From a bacterium (GTDB taxonomy: Bacteria > Bacteroidota > Ignavibacteria > Kapaibacteriales > UBA2268): 21,020 bases of DNA. How positions within the stretch are numbered: the first letter of the stretch is position 1; the number at the start of each line of letters is the position of its first letter. Shown piece after piece: positions 1-7,690 of this stretch. The DNA lies in assembly GCA_024710535.1 (NCBI GenBank), contig JANJUO010000189.1, positions 1 through 21,020 on the forward strand, in the 5' to 3' direction. Below the pieces are notes generated by a model. It was not told where the DNA came from. It did not search any database and saw only the letters and a program-made list of their open reading frames with translations. Made by a program: the position numbers and the translations under genes.

Positions 1-360
1 CATATAGTTATTACTCTTGGAGAAATGATGGGCAACGCTGGACTAACCTTGAATGCACCGGATCAGAAATCAATGGCACCAAGTTCAGCAAATGAAATTG
101 CTGATACTTATAAAAAATTATCTGCAGAGCTTTTAGAAAAAATTGCTGTGGAATGGAACGATGAGAAATTAAATGAAGTTATCGATATTTATGGCGAAAA
201 ATGGACTCGTGGATATACTCTTTATATTTTGATAATTCATGAAATACATCATAGAGGTCAGATGACAGTTTTGATGCGTCAGGCAGGGCTGAAAGTTGCC
301 GGAGTTTATGGACCTGCAAAGGAAGAATGGGTTTCTTATAATATGCCGCCAATGCCGTAG
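1..360 (+). CDS. DinB-family protein, 3' part (5' end outside window)
   Basis: The reading frame is open from the first base and ends with TAG at 358-360, so 119 residues are visible and the start lies upstream. The ATG at 25 is internal, because the codons before it continue the frame. The visible part carries the DinB hallmark near its C-terminal third: His-Glu-Ile-His-His-Arg-Gly-Gln, followed by a Met/Leu-rich helix and a conserved Tyr-Gly-Pro tail. DinB proteins are four-helix bundles of about 150-170 residues that bind a divalent metal through three His. Many are thiol-dependent transferases or stress-induced proteins of unknown substrate. Family membership is well supported. The specific reaction cannot be told from this fragment. 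Confidence 0.82.
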   Translation, partial: HIVITLGEMMGNAGLTLNAPDQKSMAPSSANEIADTYKKLSAELLEKIAVEWNDEKLNEVIDIYGEKWTRGYTLYILIIHEIHHRGQMTVLMRQAGLKVAGVYGPAKEEWVSYNMPPMP

Positions 361-374
361 TTTGAATTAAAACC

Positions 375-410
375 AAAAAGGGAATAATTAATTTTGATTA
401 TTCCCTTTTT
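375..410. terminator. Intrinsic terminator, probably bidirectional
   Basis: A 14-bp perfect inverted repeat (AAAAAGGGAATAAT at 375-388 and its complement at 397-410) encloses an 8-base loop. The downstream arm runs into a T tract to 413. The upstream arm gives a matching T tract on the other strand. It sits 15 bases after the DinB stop and beyond the 3' end of the minus-strand glycosyltransferase operon, so it could end both transcripts. Confidence 0.75.
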
Positions 411-423
411 TTTGGTGAATTTT

Positions 424-482
424 GTTCTGTCGGTTGTTACAACCGACACCCTGGTGCTCGTCAGTTGTAACAACCACGGAAC
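424..482. repeat. Paired palindromic repeat, unit 1 (second half degenerate)
   Basis: The unit starts GTTC and ends GAAC. Its first half (428-448) is a near-perfect palindrome with 10-base arms TGTCGGTTGT and ACAACCGACA around a single T. The second half (460-478) is a related sequence in opposite orientation, GTCAGTTGTAACAAC followed by CACG, whose right arm has lost full symmetry. A spacer of about 11 bases separates the halves. The unit is non-coding; the short reading frames across it follow from the repeat. Confidence 0.8.
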
Positions 483-489
483 ATTTTTT

Positions 490-521
490 CTGGATTTCTC
501 GCCTACGGCTTCGAAATGACG
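490..521. repeat. REP-like hairpin element between repeat units
   Basis: This stretch can fold as TTTC (495-498) with GAAA (513-516), a small internal loop, then GCC (501-503) with GGC (507-509) around the loop TAC. It is richer in G and C than its surroundings and resembles short interspersed REP-type elements. Only one copy lies in the window, so its repetitive nature is inferred from its structure and its place inside a repeat cluster. Confidence 0.45.
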
Positions 522-528
522 TTTTTTT

Positions 529-588
529 GTTCTGTCGGTTGTTACAACCGACATTTTATTTAACGTCAGTTGTAACAACTGACGGAAC
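529..588. repeat. Paired palindromic repeat, unit 2 (intact)
   Basis: This is the most regular unit: GTTC, palindrome A (533-553, arms TGTCGGTTGT and ACAACCGACA, centre T), a 10-base AT spacer, palindrome B (564-584, arms CGTCAGTTGT and ACAACTGACG, centre A), then GAAC. Palindrome B is a variant of A in inverted orientation, so the whole 60 bp is also a larger imperfect inverted repeat. B differs from A at paired positions that keep the stem complementary. Confidence 0.85.
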
Positions 589-604
589 TGTTGGAAAAAG
601 CAAT

Positions 605-634
605 GTTCTGTCGGTTGTTACAACCGACATTTTT
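605..634. repeat. Palindromic repeat, half unit 3, followed by T run
   Basis: The element begins GTTC and contains only palindrome A (609-629, identical to the copies at 428 and 533). It is followed directly by five T residues. The paired B half is missing. On the plus strand this hairpin plus T run looks like a weak intrinsic terminator. It sits just outside the 3' end of the minus-strand operon, whose last codon is at 641-643. Confidence 0.75.
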
Positions 635-640
635 ACACAC

Positions 641-3600
641 TTAAACTCTAATTTGATAAATAAACTCTGCATTTGATTTATCAATAATCTCATTACCAAT
701 CGCCTTATTATACAAATTCAAAATATGATTTATGTAATCGCTGAATTTGAATGCCTTTTTGCAATTTGATTTATATTTATCCAAAATTTCAGGAAAATCA
801 ACTAATTCTTTGAGCAGAGCGGCAAGATTTCTTTCGCTATTTGCCGGATAGGTTCTACCATTTACATTTTCAATAATAAAATCAGGAATTCCGCCAATTC
901 TTGCCCCAATTACAGGAACTCCATAGCCGATTGCTTCCAAAACAACAAGGCCTGCGGCTTCTTCCCAAATACTCGGAACAACAACGCAATCCAATTCATC
1001 AAGAATTTGCGGAAGTTCGCTATATTCATATTCGCCATGCCAAACGCATAAACCTTTTGTATCAATTTTCATTAATTCTTTTTTATAAAGTTCATTTCCC
1101 AAGCCATAAATATGAATTTCAGCACTGCCCTTTTCTAAAATTTGTGCGGCAATCACAAGTTTATGAACACCTTTGTGTGGAATTACCGAGCCAATAAATC
1201 CAAATTTTACTGGCTGTTTTGTATTTGAGAAATTATTTTTCTTTATTTCTAATTCAGACAATAAAGGCGCCTGATGAACAACAAATATCTTTTCTGAATT
1301 TGCACCAAAGTCCACCAATATTTCTTTTTCACGAGTAGAAATTGCAAGAGTATAATCAATTAAATCGCTGATTGTATGTTTGGCGGCAACAACACGATGC
1401 TCGTAATGCTTGATTTTGCTTGGATTTGATTTCAGCAATTCACTATGCTCAAAGAAATTGGCATTATCCCATACTTTTAGATTGCTCTTTATCATATATA
1501 AATTCGGATCGATAAAATGATAATTATGCGGAGTAAAGAATGATTTTATGCCACGTTTATGTACCTCTTCAGCAATTTTGAAAGACAATCCCAAGAAATT
1601 ATGAAAATGTACAATTTCCGGCTTAACTTCGTCCAATATCTGATTGAAATAATGCATCACTCTTTCATCAGCAATTTCTATTTCGGGGTGATCGCCCAAA
1701 AGAAAGTGTCCGGTTTTGTTGTATAAACCATATAAAGTGAGATTTCCTTCTACCTGTTTTTCTAAATAGTAAGGAGTAGCAGTTTTGGGATGGCTCATAC
1801 CTGCAAAAAATACTGTAGTTTCAATTCCAAGATCGGCATATTTCATTGCAACCTGCTTTGGAAACATTGTTCCGCCACCGGATTCATTCCAGCCAAACAT
1901 AGTTATCAGAACTCTTTTTGGTAATTTAATTTCCTGAATAATTTCGGGAGCTACTTCAACCAATTCTTCAACTTTCTCTTCTATCTTATTCTCTTCATTC
2001 TCGTCGAATTCGGAATAATCAACAGGTTTATCCATCAAAATTGACAAATAATCAAAATCATCATCATCAATTCTCTCAAATTCATTGTCGATAATTTCAA
2101 CAATCTCAACTTTTTCGCTAATTTCCTCTTTTAATGCAATTTGCTTATCGAATTTACTTAATACAGATTCGGATAATTTTTCGGCAATTTTTGCAGGAAT
2201 ATCATCACTTTTGGGTTGATTTTTTGCAACAGAATTATATGCTTTCAAAACCGAATCAACAAGTTTGGAATTATTTTTTGCTTGAATTGGCTTTATTTCA
2301 GCAACTTTCGATACCTGTTCGTATCCTTCAATTATTCCGAGTTTGAAATAATATTCATGAATAATTTTTATATGCTTGTCGATTAATTTAACAATATCAT
2401 TCACATTGACGATGTAATTATCTTGAATTGGAATAAAATTTGGATTAAAAATATTAATTTTATCAATTTCTTCAATTAATGAAATCGCCCTTTCGCAATC
2501 TTTTTGATTTTTATTGACAAAGTCTTTAAATTCATTTATAATATTTTCATCAAGTTTATTAAAGCCAAATAAATTTTGTTCGCGTGGCAATAAGTCTTGG
2601 TGCTTATTAAAAAGTTTCACCATATTTCTGCCGCTCATTTGCTGACGCTTGGTGAAATTCTGGACATTCATAGCATGATCGTGCCAACTGATTGCATTTT
2701 GATGATAATAAACCATATAGCCGGCTTTTTCTAATCTATAGCCCAAATCTGTATCTTCGCCCATCGCCTCAGTGAAACTTCTATCAAACAAGCCAACTTC
2801 AATTACAGCAGATTTTTTGATACTAATATTGCAAGTCCAGAAAAATCTATAAGGATAAAGATGCCCGCTTTTCATAATCGGATAGGCGAAAATCCAAGCC
2901 GTTTTTTCTAGGAAATTCACAAAAGGTTTATTCTTAACTTCTGGAACATAATCAAATGTGCCAAGTACGGCAAAATTGCGATTTGCTTCAGGAAATTCAT
3001 CTGATTTCGAATGAATTTTATAATGCTCTGCGAGTAAATTCTGATGGGCAATTGTATCATCATTTATAAACAGCAAAAATTCTCCATTTGCAACATTAAT
3101 AGCATTATTGCGAGCTGTTGCGGGTCCGGAGTTTTTCTGAGAAATATATTTCAAACTAAACGGAGCAGAAAATTCCTTTACAATTCGCTCTGTATCATCG
3201 GTTGAGCCATCATTTACGACAATTATTTCAAAAGAATCAAAATTGAAATTTTGGTCGCAAAATGAATTTAAGCATTTCCAAAGAATTTCAGATCTGTTAT
3301 ATGTGGGCACAATAACCGAGAAAATTATGTTTTTCTCTTCCACTTTTTGTGTTGTAGTTTCCATATTTTTTTCCAAAGCATTATAGGCGGAGATAATTCC
3401 TTTATAATAATAAAAGTGATTAATTTCGTTTGTTAATTTATAAACAATATCTTGCACTTCTTCAAAGGAACGCTTTTCTCCGTTTAATTTAATAAATTTA
3501 TGTTCCGAATATCTGATATTCTCGAATATTTTGATTTTGTCGTAAAGTTCATTTGCATAATTATAGTTATTTTCTGTTTTGCTTTTTAATTCATTAATAA

Positions 3601-5500
3601 TTTCATCATTGAGTTTGTCAATTCCAAAAATTTGCAATTCCCCAAAATGCTCAAGTAAATGCTTATTCAGTAATTTTACAGTATTTCTTCCCAGCATTTC
3701 TTGGCGTCTTATAAACGAATCAATCGTAATTGTATGATGATGAGTTGTGATTGCTTGTTCAGTAAAAAATACATTATACCCATGCAAACTTAGGCGAAGT
3801 CCCAGCTCCACATCTTCCATCATTGGTTCACGGAAATTCTCATCAAACATTCCTGCATCGATTACCGCATCTCTCAAAATGCTGAGATTGCAAGTCCAGA
3901 AGTAATTCCAAGGATATAAATTGTTTGATTGCATTTCGGAATAAGCAAAAATCAAAGTGCTTTTATGCAGTAAATTCATAAACAATTTGTCAATATCGTC
4001 ATTCAAATAATCAAATCTGCCAAGTACAGCCGATTTTACATTTATTTTCTCAAATTGTTTATGAAAATGCAAATGAACTGCCAACAAATGTGGCTCACAA
4101 ACTGCGTCATCATTCAAGAAAAGTACATATTTGCCCTTGCTTAAATTTATTCCCTTGTTTCGTGCAGTTGCCGGACCCGAATTTTCTTGCGTTATAAATC
4201 GAAAATTCATTTCGCATTTATAATTTTCCAAAAATTGAATCGTATCATCTGTTGAGCCATCATCAATTACTATAACCTCATACCAACTTTTATTGATAGT
4301 CTGAGCTTCAAGTGAATTCAAAGTTAATTCAAGAATTTCCCTTCTATTATAAGTTGGAATTAAAATAGAAATTTTCGGAAGAGCAATATCTGCAACATGT
4401 GCGGAAACAGCAAATGTTTTTTTACTGTCGATTATTTCAATCATTTTGTTTGCAGTAACAAAATCGTCATTTCCATTCAGATTTTCAAAAAAGTAATTTC
4501 TCAAATCATTTTTTAATGAATTTTGTTTTTTTCTTTCTAATTCTTTTTCGATTATTTCTGTAAAATTACTTCCGGTAGTTCTGATGATTTTTGCAATATT
4601 ATCAATATTTTTTATTAAATGGTCATCTTCAGCATTTTCATTTGGCGATAAGCCAATAATTGGGCAATCAACAAGCAATGCTTCAGTAAAACCACCACTA
4701 CGGACATCAGTGATAATTGCATCTGCAATTGTATAATAATACATCAAATTAATTTCGTCGCTAACAAAAATATTTGGATTATTGAGTAAATTTTGAATTC
4801 TCTCGCTTTCAAAATGATAATTGTTATGGTGTGGTTTGATTAATAGATTGAATTGGCTTGATAACTCTAAAATTTCTTCAGCATATTTATCTATAGAGCT
4901 ATTTTGAGCCCAGGTTGGAATATAAGTAATTATTGGTTTGTTGTTATGAATTCCAAATTTTGTTTTTACTTCATTTTTGTCAATCTGATTTTTGAAAAAT
5001 TTGCTCCATTTTGGGAAACCGCCAATATGTATTTTGTGAGTTCCCATAATTTTAGACATTTCATCTTGTGAGAATTTTCCATGTACAAAAATTGCATCAA
5101 GTCCAATATTTACAACGCCATGTCCGTAGGAATTCTTCGTTGCACCAACGCCATACATGGTTCTGAATTTTAGATTTTCATATTTATCAAACCAGCCGAT
5201 ACCTTGTGTGGTAACCACAGCATCAGCAGAATGCCTTGATTCATATAAAACAGGCAATTCCAAATTTTTGATTAAAATATCTGAAGTAGCAAATATATCA
5301 TCTGTCATCAATTTCTGCAACTCGGACTCTTTATCATCGAGCCAATTTTTGCTTTTATCGGAAATAGTTCCAAGTGCTTTATTAAATTCAGGTGCTTCCA
5401 TAATATAACTTGCTGAAACACCAGAAGCAAGCAAACTTCTGATAGTATTTTCCCAAACAATTATTTCATGAGTATTATAAATGTAAAAATCAATTTTCAT
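641..5500 (-). CDS. Four-domain glycosyltransferase fusion (CDP-glycerol-transferase-like / GT2 / GT2 / GT4)
   Basis: This 1619-residue cytoplasmic protein has no signal peptide and links four transferase modules. Residues about 1-345 resemble the GT-B fold of CDP-glycerol glycerophosphotransferases: Gly-rich GVGATKNSYGHG near 116-127, a PHH segment, and ITDVRSGGFTEALLVDCP near 263. Residues about 375-720 and 723-1070 are two GT2 (GT-A) modules. Each has PTYNR, a DDGSTDD or NDGSTDD motif (about 411 and 765), NSGPATARN, an NDD metal site (about 461 and 813) and WTCN. They match along their length at a spacing near 350 residues, so they arose by internal duplication. A Lys/Glu/Asp-rich linker (about 1075-1190) leads to a GT4 domain, with GGGTMFP near 1202 and an EAAGLVVLEAIGYGVPVIG nucleotide-sugar site near 1515-1535. 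It is last in a four-gene operon and starts 3 bases after the nucleotidyltransferase stop. It probably builds several consecutive linkages of a surface glycan; donors and acceptors are unknown. Confidence 0.88.
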   Translation of the reverse strand: MKIDFYIYNTHEIIVWENTIRSLLASGVSASYIMEAPEFNKALGTISDKSKNWLDDKESELQKLMTDDIFATSDILIKNLELPVLYESRHSADAVVTTQGIGWFDKYENLKFRTMYGVGATKNSYGHGVVNIGLDAIFVHGKFSQDEMSKIMGTHKIHIGGFPKWSKFFKNQIDKNEVKTKFGIHNNKPIITYIPTWAQNSSIDKYAEEILELSSQFNLLIKPHHNNYHFESERIQNLLNNPNIFVSDEINLMYYYTIADAIITDVRSGGFTEALLVDCPIIGLSPNENAEDDHLIKNIDNIAKIIRTTGSNFTEIIEKELERKKQNSLKNDLRNYFFENLNGNDDFVTANKMIEIIDSKKTFAVSAHVADIALPKISILIPTYNRREILELTLNSLEAQTINKSWYEVIVIDDGSTDDTIQFLENYKCEMNFRFITQENSGPATARNKGINLSKGKYVLFLNDDAVCEPHLLAVHLHFHKQFEKINVKSAVLGRFDYLNDDIDKLFMNLLHKSTLIFAYSEMQSNNLYPWNYFWTCNLSILRDAVIDAGMFDENFREPMMEDVELGLRLSLHGYNVFFTEQAITTHHHTITIDSFIRRQEMLGRNTVKLLNKHLLEHFGELQIFGIDKLNDEIINELKSKTENNYNYANELYDKIKIFENIRYSEHKFIKLNGEKRSFEEVQDIVYKLTNEINHFYYYKGIISAYNALEKNMETTTQKVEEKNIIFSVIVPTYNRSEILWKCLNSFCDQNFNFDSFEIIVVNDGSTDDTERIVKEFSAPFSLKYISQKNSGPATARNNAINVANGEFLLFINDDTIAHQNLLAEHYKIHSKSDEFPEANRNFAVLGTFDYVPEVKNKPFVNFLEKTAWIFAYPIMKSGHLYPYRFFWTCNISIKKSAVIEVGLFDRSFTEAMGEDTDLGYRLEKAGYMVYYHQNAISWHDHAMNVQNFTKRQQMSGRNMVKLFNKHQDLLPREQNLFGFNKLDENIINEFKDFVNKNQKDCERAISLIEEIDKINIFNPNFIPIQDNYIVNVNDIVKLIDKHIKIIHEYYFKLGIIEGYEQVSKVAEIKPIQAKNNSKLVDSVLKAYNSVAKNQPKSDDIPAKIAEKLSESVLSKFDKQIALKEEISEKVEIVEIIDNEFERIDDDDFDYLSILMDKPVDYSEFDENEENKIEEKVEELVEVAPEIIQEIKLPKRVLITMFGWNESGGGTMFPKQVAMKYADLGIETTVFFAGMSHPKTATPYYLEKQVEGNLTLYGLYNKTGHFLLGDHPEIEIADERVMHYFNQILDEVKPEIVHFHNFLGLSFKIAEEVHKRGIKSFFTPHNYHFIDPNLYMIKSNLKVWDNANFFEHSELLKSNPSKIKHYEHRVVAAKHTISDLIDYTLAISTREKEILVDFGANSEKIFVVHQAPLLSELEIKKNNFSNTKQPVKFGFIGSVIPHKGVHKLVIAAQILEKGSAEIHIYGLGNELYKKELMKIDTKGLCVWHGEYEYSELPQILDELDCVVVPSIWEEAAGLVVLEAIGYGVPVIGARIGGIPDFIIENVNGRTYPANSERNLAALLKELVDFPEILDKYKSNCKKAFKFSDYINHILNLYNKAIGNEIIDKSNAEFIYQIRV

Positions 5501-5503
5501 TTT

Positions 5504-6181
5504 CTATGCTTTTTTAAAATTAAACATTAGCGAAGAATTTATTCTTCTGTTTGCATTAGATAAATCTTGTTGAGTATCGATTTCCAAGCAATCAATTATT
5601 TCTGCTCTAATTGGCAAAAATCTTTCAAGCGACTTGAAAACAAACATGTTTTTGTCGATTAAGTGTTCTTGATTTATATAGCAAATTCCGGTCCATTCGT
5701 ATTCTTTTGGTTCTTGTCTTTGAAATTCAGTAACAATCAAATCGCCATGTTCATTATTCTCTGTTGAAACAAATACTGCATCTTCGGTAGTTGATTTTGT
5801 AATGCCGATAATTGGAGTATTATTACATTTACCCAAAAAGGAATTGAAGCTTTCCTGATCGATGATTGTATCGCCATCGATCATCACAAAGGGCTCATTT
5901 AGTCCATTCACCGCAAGGCATATACTTTGCATTGTAGATGTAAAGGCATATTGTGGATTTCTTACAAAAACAACATCGCTACGCAACTTCGAAACCACCT
6001 CGATAACTTCTTCCTCTTTATAGCCCACAACAATTCTAATATTCTCAATATTTTTCAGCAATTCCAATTGGTATTCAATTATGCGTCTTCCGGCAACATA
6101 AATAAGGCATTTGGGCATATTCATACCCAATCGCGAACCAATTCCAGCCGCTCCTATAATAACGTTTTTAACAGTTTGCAT
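5504..6181 (-). CDS. Sugar- or alcohol-phosphate nucleotidyltransferase (LicC/MobA-like)
   Basis: This 225-residue protein has the nucleotidyltransferase fold. The N-terminal NTP-binding loop GAAGIGSRLG (10-19) is followed by Pro23-Lys24, the usual (S/T)RL-x-PK signature. It also has an NPQY-FTSTMQS segment (75-86) and the metal-binding Asp102-Gly-Asp104. The family transfers a nucleotide from CTP or another NTP to a phosphorylated sugar, choline or polyol. The EWTGI segment in the C-terminal half occurs in choline-phosphate-cytidylyltransferase-like members, but the substrate cannot be fixed. The start is supported by GGAG seven bases upstream. It overlaps the end of the phosphatase gene by 28 bases, implying translational coupling. 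It probably supplies an activated donor to the downstream fusion transferase. Confidence 0.83.
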   Translation of the reverse strand: MQTVKNVIIGAAGIGSRLGMNMPKCLIYVAGRRIIEYQLELLKNIENIRIVVGYKEEEVIEVVSKLRSDVVFVRNPQYAFTSTMQSICLAVNGLNEPFVMIDGDTIIDQESFNSFLGKCNNTPIIGITKSTTEDAVFVSTENNEHGDLIVTEFQRQEPKEYEWTGICYINQEHLIDKNMFVFKSLERFLPIRAEIIDCLEIDTQQDLSNANRRINSSLMFNFKKA

Positions 6182-6756
6182 AACGCAACTCCATCAAATA
6201 CAACATAACGCGACAATTGAATTACTGTAGAATTTGGGAAATGGACTCCACCATAAGCAATGCCAATATCCGCCAATTCAAACATCGGAACATCATTCAT
6301 ACCTTCGCCGACCACTATTATTCGCTCAAATTTATCTCTAAGTTCCTCAATTGCAGTAGATTTATCCAAAACTTTGCTTATCGAAATTAGTTTATCATTT
6401 TCCATAATGGCATTCGAAACATAATGACGACACTTGATTTTTTCTAAAAGTGGCTCTATCCAAATATCAAGATTGCCCGAAACGACGAAACAATTTTCAG
6501 GATTTTCGTTGATAAATTCAACAATATCTGTATTCAAAACTGTATTTTCCACAATTTGCCTAACTCTTGAAACCGGCACTGCATCAAGCAAACGGCATCT
6601 TAATCTGAATGATTTCTGAAATGGAATTAGCCCACGAATAGTTGCATCAGTGAGAACAGAAATTTCATCATGCAAATCAATTTCTCTTGCAATTAACGGC
6701 AAAATTTCCTGCTTGGTTATCGTTCCATCTAAATCAAAGCAAATTGCAGTTTTCAT
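6154..6756 (-). CDS. HAD-superfamily phosphatase (SerB-like, subfamily IB)
   Basis: The 200-residue protein carries all classical HAD motifs. Motif I is Asp8-Leu-Asp10-Gly-Thr (nucleophile Asp8, acid/base Asp10). Motif II is Ser93 in VVSGN. Motif III is a Lys near 121-126. Motif IV is GEGMND with Asp155, followed by MFELADIGIAYGG as in phosphoserine-phosphatase-like enzymes. A helical cap lies between motifs I and II. It most likely removes phosphate from a small metabolite in the glycan pathway of this operon rather than making serine, because it is locked between a methyltransferase (4-base ATGA overlap) and a nucleotidyltransferase (28-base overlap). A ribosome binding site, AAAGGTGAG, precedes the ATG. 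Confidence 0.85.
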   Translation of the reverse strand: MKTAICFDLDGTITKQEILPLIAREIDLHDEISVLTDATIRGLIPFQKSFRLRCRLLDAVPVSRVRQIVENTVLNTDIVEFINENPENCFVVSGNLDIWIEPLLEKIKCRHYVSNAIMENDKLISISKVLDKSTAIEELRDKFERIIVVGEGMNDVPMFELADIGIAYGGVHFPNSTVIQLSRYVVFDGVALCKLLKTLL

Positions 6757-7520
6757 TTGCTCACCTTTTCAAAAACAAAAATATGCTGAGCGGTTTCCTT
6801 TCTATTATTAAGTTCAGAAGGAAAAAGTGCTTCATTTTTTGTTAATTTCATATTTTGCAATATTTTGCTCTCATCAATAAGTACGAGATATTCATCAATT
6901 GTTCTATAAACAGCACTATATTCAGTTTCCATTTCATCAGAATAAAAATCAGAAAGAGTAAGCCGCCTTTCAATGCCAATCGGCTCACGTAAATAGAAAA
7001 TACCATTATTTGATAATAGAATTTCTACTTTTTTGAGTAATTCAATGCAATCAACATCATTCAAATAAGCCATAACACCTGCAATAATTGCCAAATCAAA
7101 AGGTGGTTTTTCAAACAATTCATCAATTTGGAACGAAGTAGCAGATAGAATTTGAAATTTCAAATTAGTTAAATTCTCTTCTTCTGCTTTTTGCTTAGCA
7201 ATATCTATGAATGTAGTTGAATAATCAAATCCAAGATATATTTCAGCAAATTCAGAAAGATGAAAGCCCCAACGCCCAACACCACATCCAATATCCAGAA
7301 TTTTTAATTTCTTATTTTGAAAATTAATCAATTCAAAAAATCTATTTTTTTCAAAAATATCTCGTTGAATTGCAAGTTCGGGATTTTTATCTTGATACAT
7401 AGTAAGATTCAATGGCTGTAAATAGCCAATTTTCTCTTTTCTTTTCTCAAAAAAAGATTTAATTTTGGCATAATCCAAGTCCGCTTTATTGCCGTAAATT
7501 CTTGATTCTTTATGATTCAT
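6753..7520 (-). CDS. Class I SAM-dependent methyltransferase
   Basis: The 255-residue protein has a Rossmann-type methyltransferase core: motif I ILDIGCGVGRWG (Asp76 to about residue 84), an acidic motif II region YLGFDYS about 20 residues later, and a motif IV region in LAIIAGVMAYLND. The first 70 residues, rich in Lys and Tyr, precede the core. It is first in the four-gene minus-strand operon and its stop overlaps the next start (ATGA). It could O- or N-methylate a glycan, a phosphorylated precursor or a chain terminus; the acceptor is not visible in the sequence. No clear Shine-Dalgarno precedes the start, but a good Bacteroidota-type promoter lies about 30 bases upstream. Confidence 0.85.
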   Translation of the reverse strand: MNHKESRIYGNKADLDYAKIKSFFEKRKEKIGYLQPLNLTMYQDKNPELAIQRDIFEKNRFFELINFQNKKLKILDIGCGVGRWGFHLSEFAEIYLGFDYSTTFIDIAKQKAEEENLTNLKFQILSATSFQIDELFEKPPFDLAIIAGVMAYLNDVDCIELLKKVEILLSNNGIFYLREPIGIERRLTLSDFYSDEMETEYSAVYRTIDEYLVLIDESKILQNMKLTKNEALFPSELNNRKETAQHIFVFEKVSK

Positions 7521-7549
7521 AATTAATAAATACAGTAAATCCCAAACTC

Positions 7550-7580
7550 CAAAAATACAATAAATATTAATACAATCAAA
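7550..7580 (-). promoter_or_regulatory. Bacteroidota-type promoter for the glycan operon
   Basis: Read on the minus strand, TTTG (7580-7577) is followed after 19 bases by TATTTTTG (7557-7550). This matches the Bacteroidota primary sigma consensus TTTG-N19-TAnnTTTG. It would give a leader of roughly 20-25 bases before the methyltransferase ATG at 7520. The region is AT-rich, so chance matches are possible. Confidence 0.5.
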
Positions 7581-7589
7581 TATCTTACC

Positions 7590-7620
7590 AAAAAGAAAAT
7601 TTATAAAAAAGAAAATTTAT
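7590..7620. repeat. 16-bp tandem duplication between divergent promoters
   Basis: AAAAGAAAATTTAT occurs at 7591-7604 and again at 7607-7620, a 16-base period with an extra flanking A run. It lies exactly between the two predicted outward promoters. It may be slippage in AT-rich DNA or a shared UP-element-like A tract. Confidence 0.5.
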
Positions 7621-7621
7621 A

Positions 7622-7653
7622 TTGTTTTATTGAAAACTTCTTTGTTAATTTTG
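7622..7653 (+). promoter_or_regulatory. Bacteroidota-type promoter for the T9SS cargo gene
   Basis: TTG at 7622-7624 and TAATTTTG at 7646-7653 are 21 bases apart, close to the Bacteroidota pattern. The start codon at 7691 lies 37 bases further on. The assignment rests on the motif alone. Confidence 0.42.
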
Positions 7654-7690
7654 CATTTCCAATATAAAAGCATTTTAAAAAAGGTGTGTT

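Noticed and set aside
424..634. CRISPR array
   Set aside because: The repeats alternate orientation, spacing is irregular (about 10-50 bases), one spacer is a hairpin element, and there are no cas genes.
424..634. Integron attC sites
   Set aside because: The GTTC...GAAC ends and inverted symmetry are superficially similar, but the conserved R-box form is missing and no integrase or cassettes are present.
422..676. Small reading frames on both strands through the repeat cluster, with internal VVTT repeats
   Set aside because: The repeated peptide is just the translation of the palindromic DNA; there is no ribosome binding site or protein-like composition.
5927..6208. Plus-strand reading frame opposite the nucleotidyltransferase and phosphatase genes
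   Set aside because: It is a shadow of two well-supported minus-strand genes and shows no motif of its own.
6154..6756. Serine-biosynthesis phosphatase SerB
   Set aside because: The HAD motifs fit the SerB-like subfamily, but coupling to methyltransferase, nucleotidyltransferase and glycosyltransferase genes makes a glycan-precursor role more likely.
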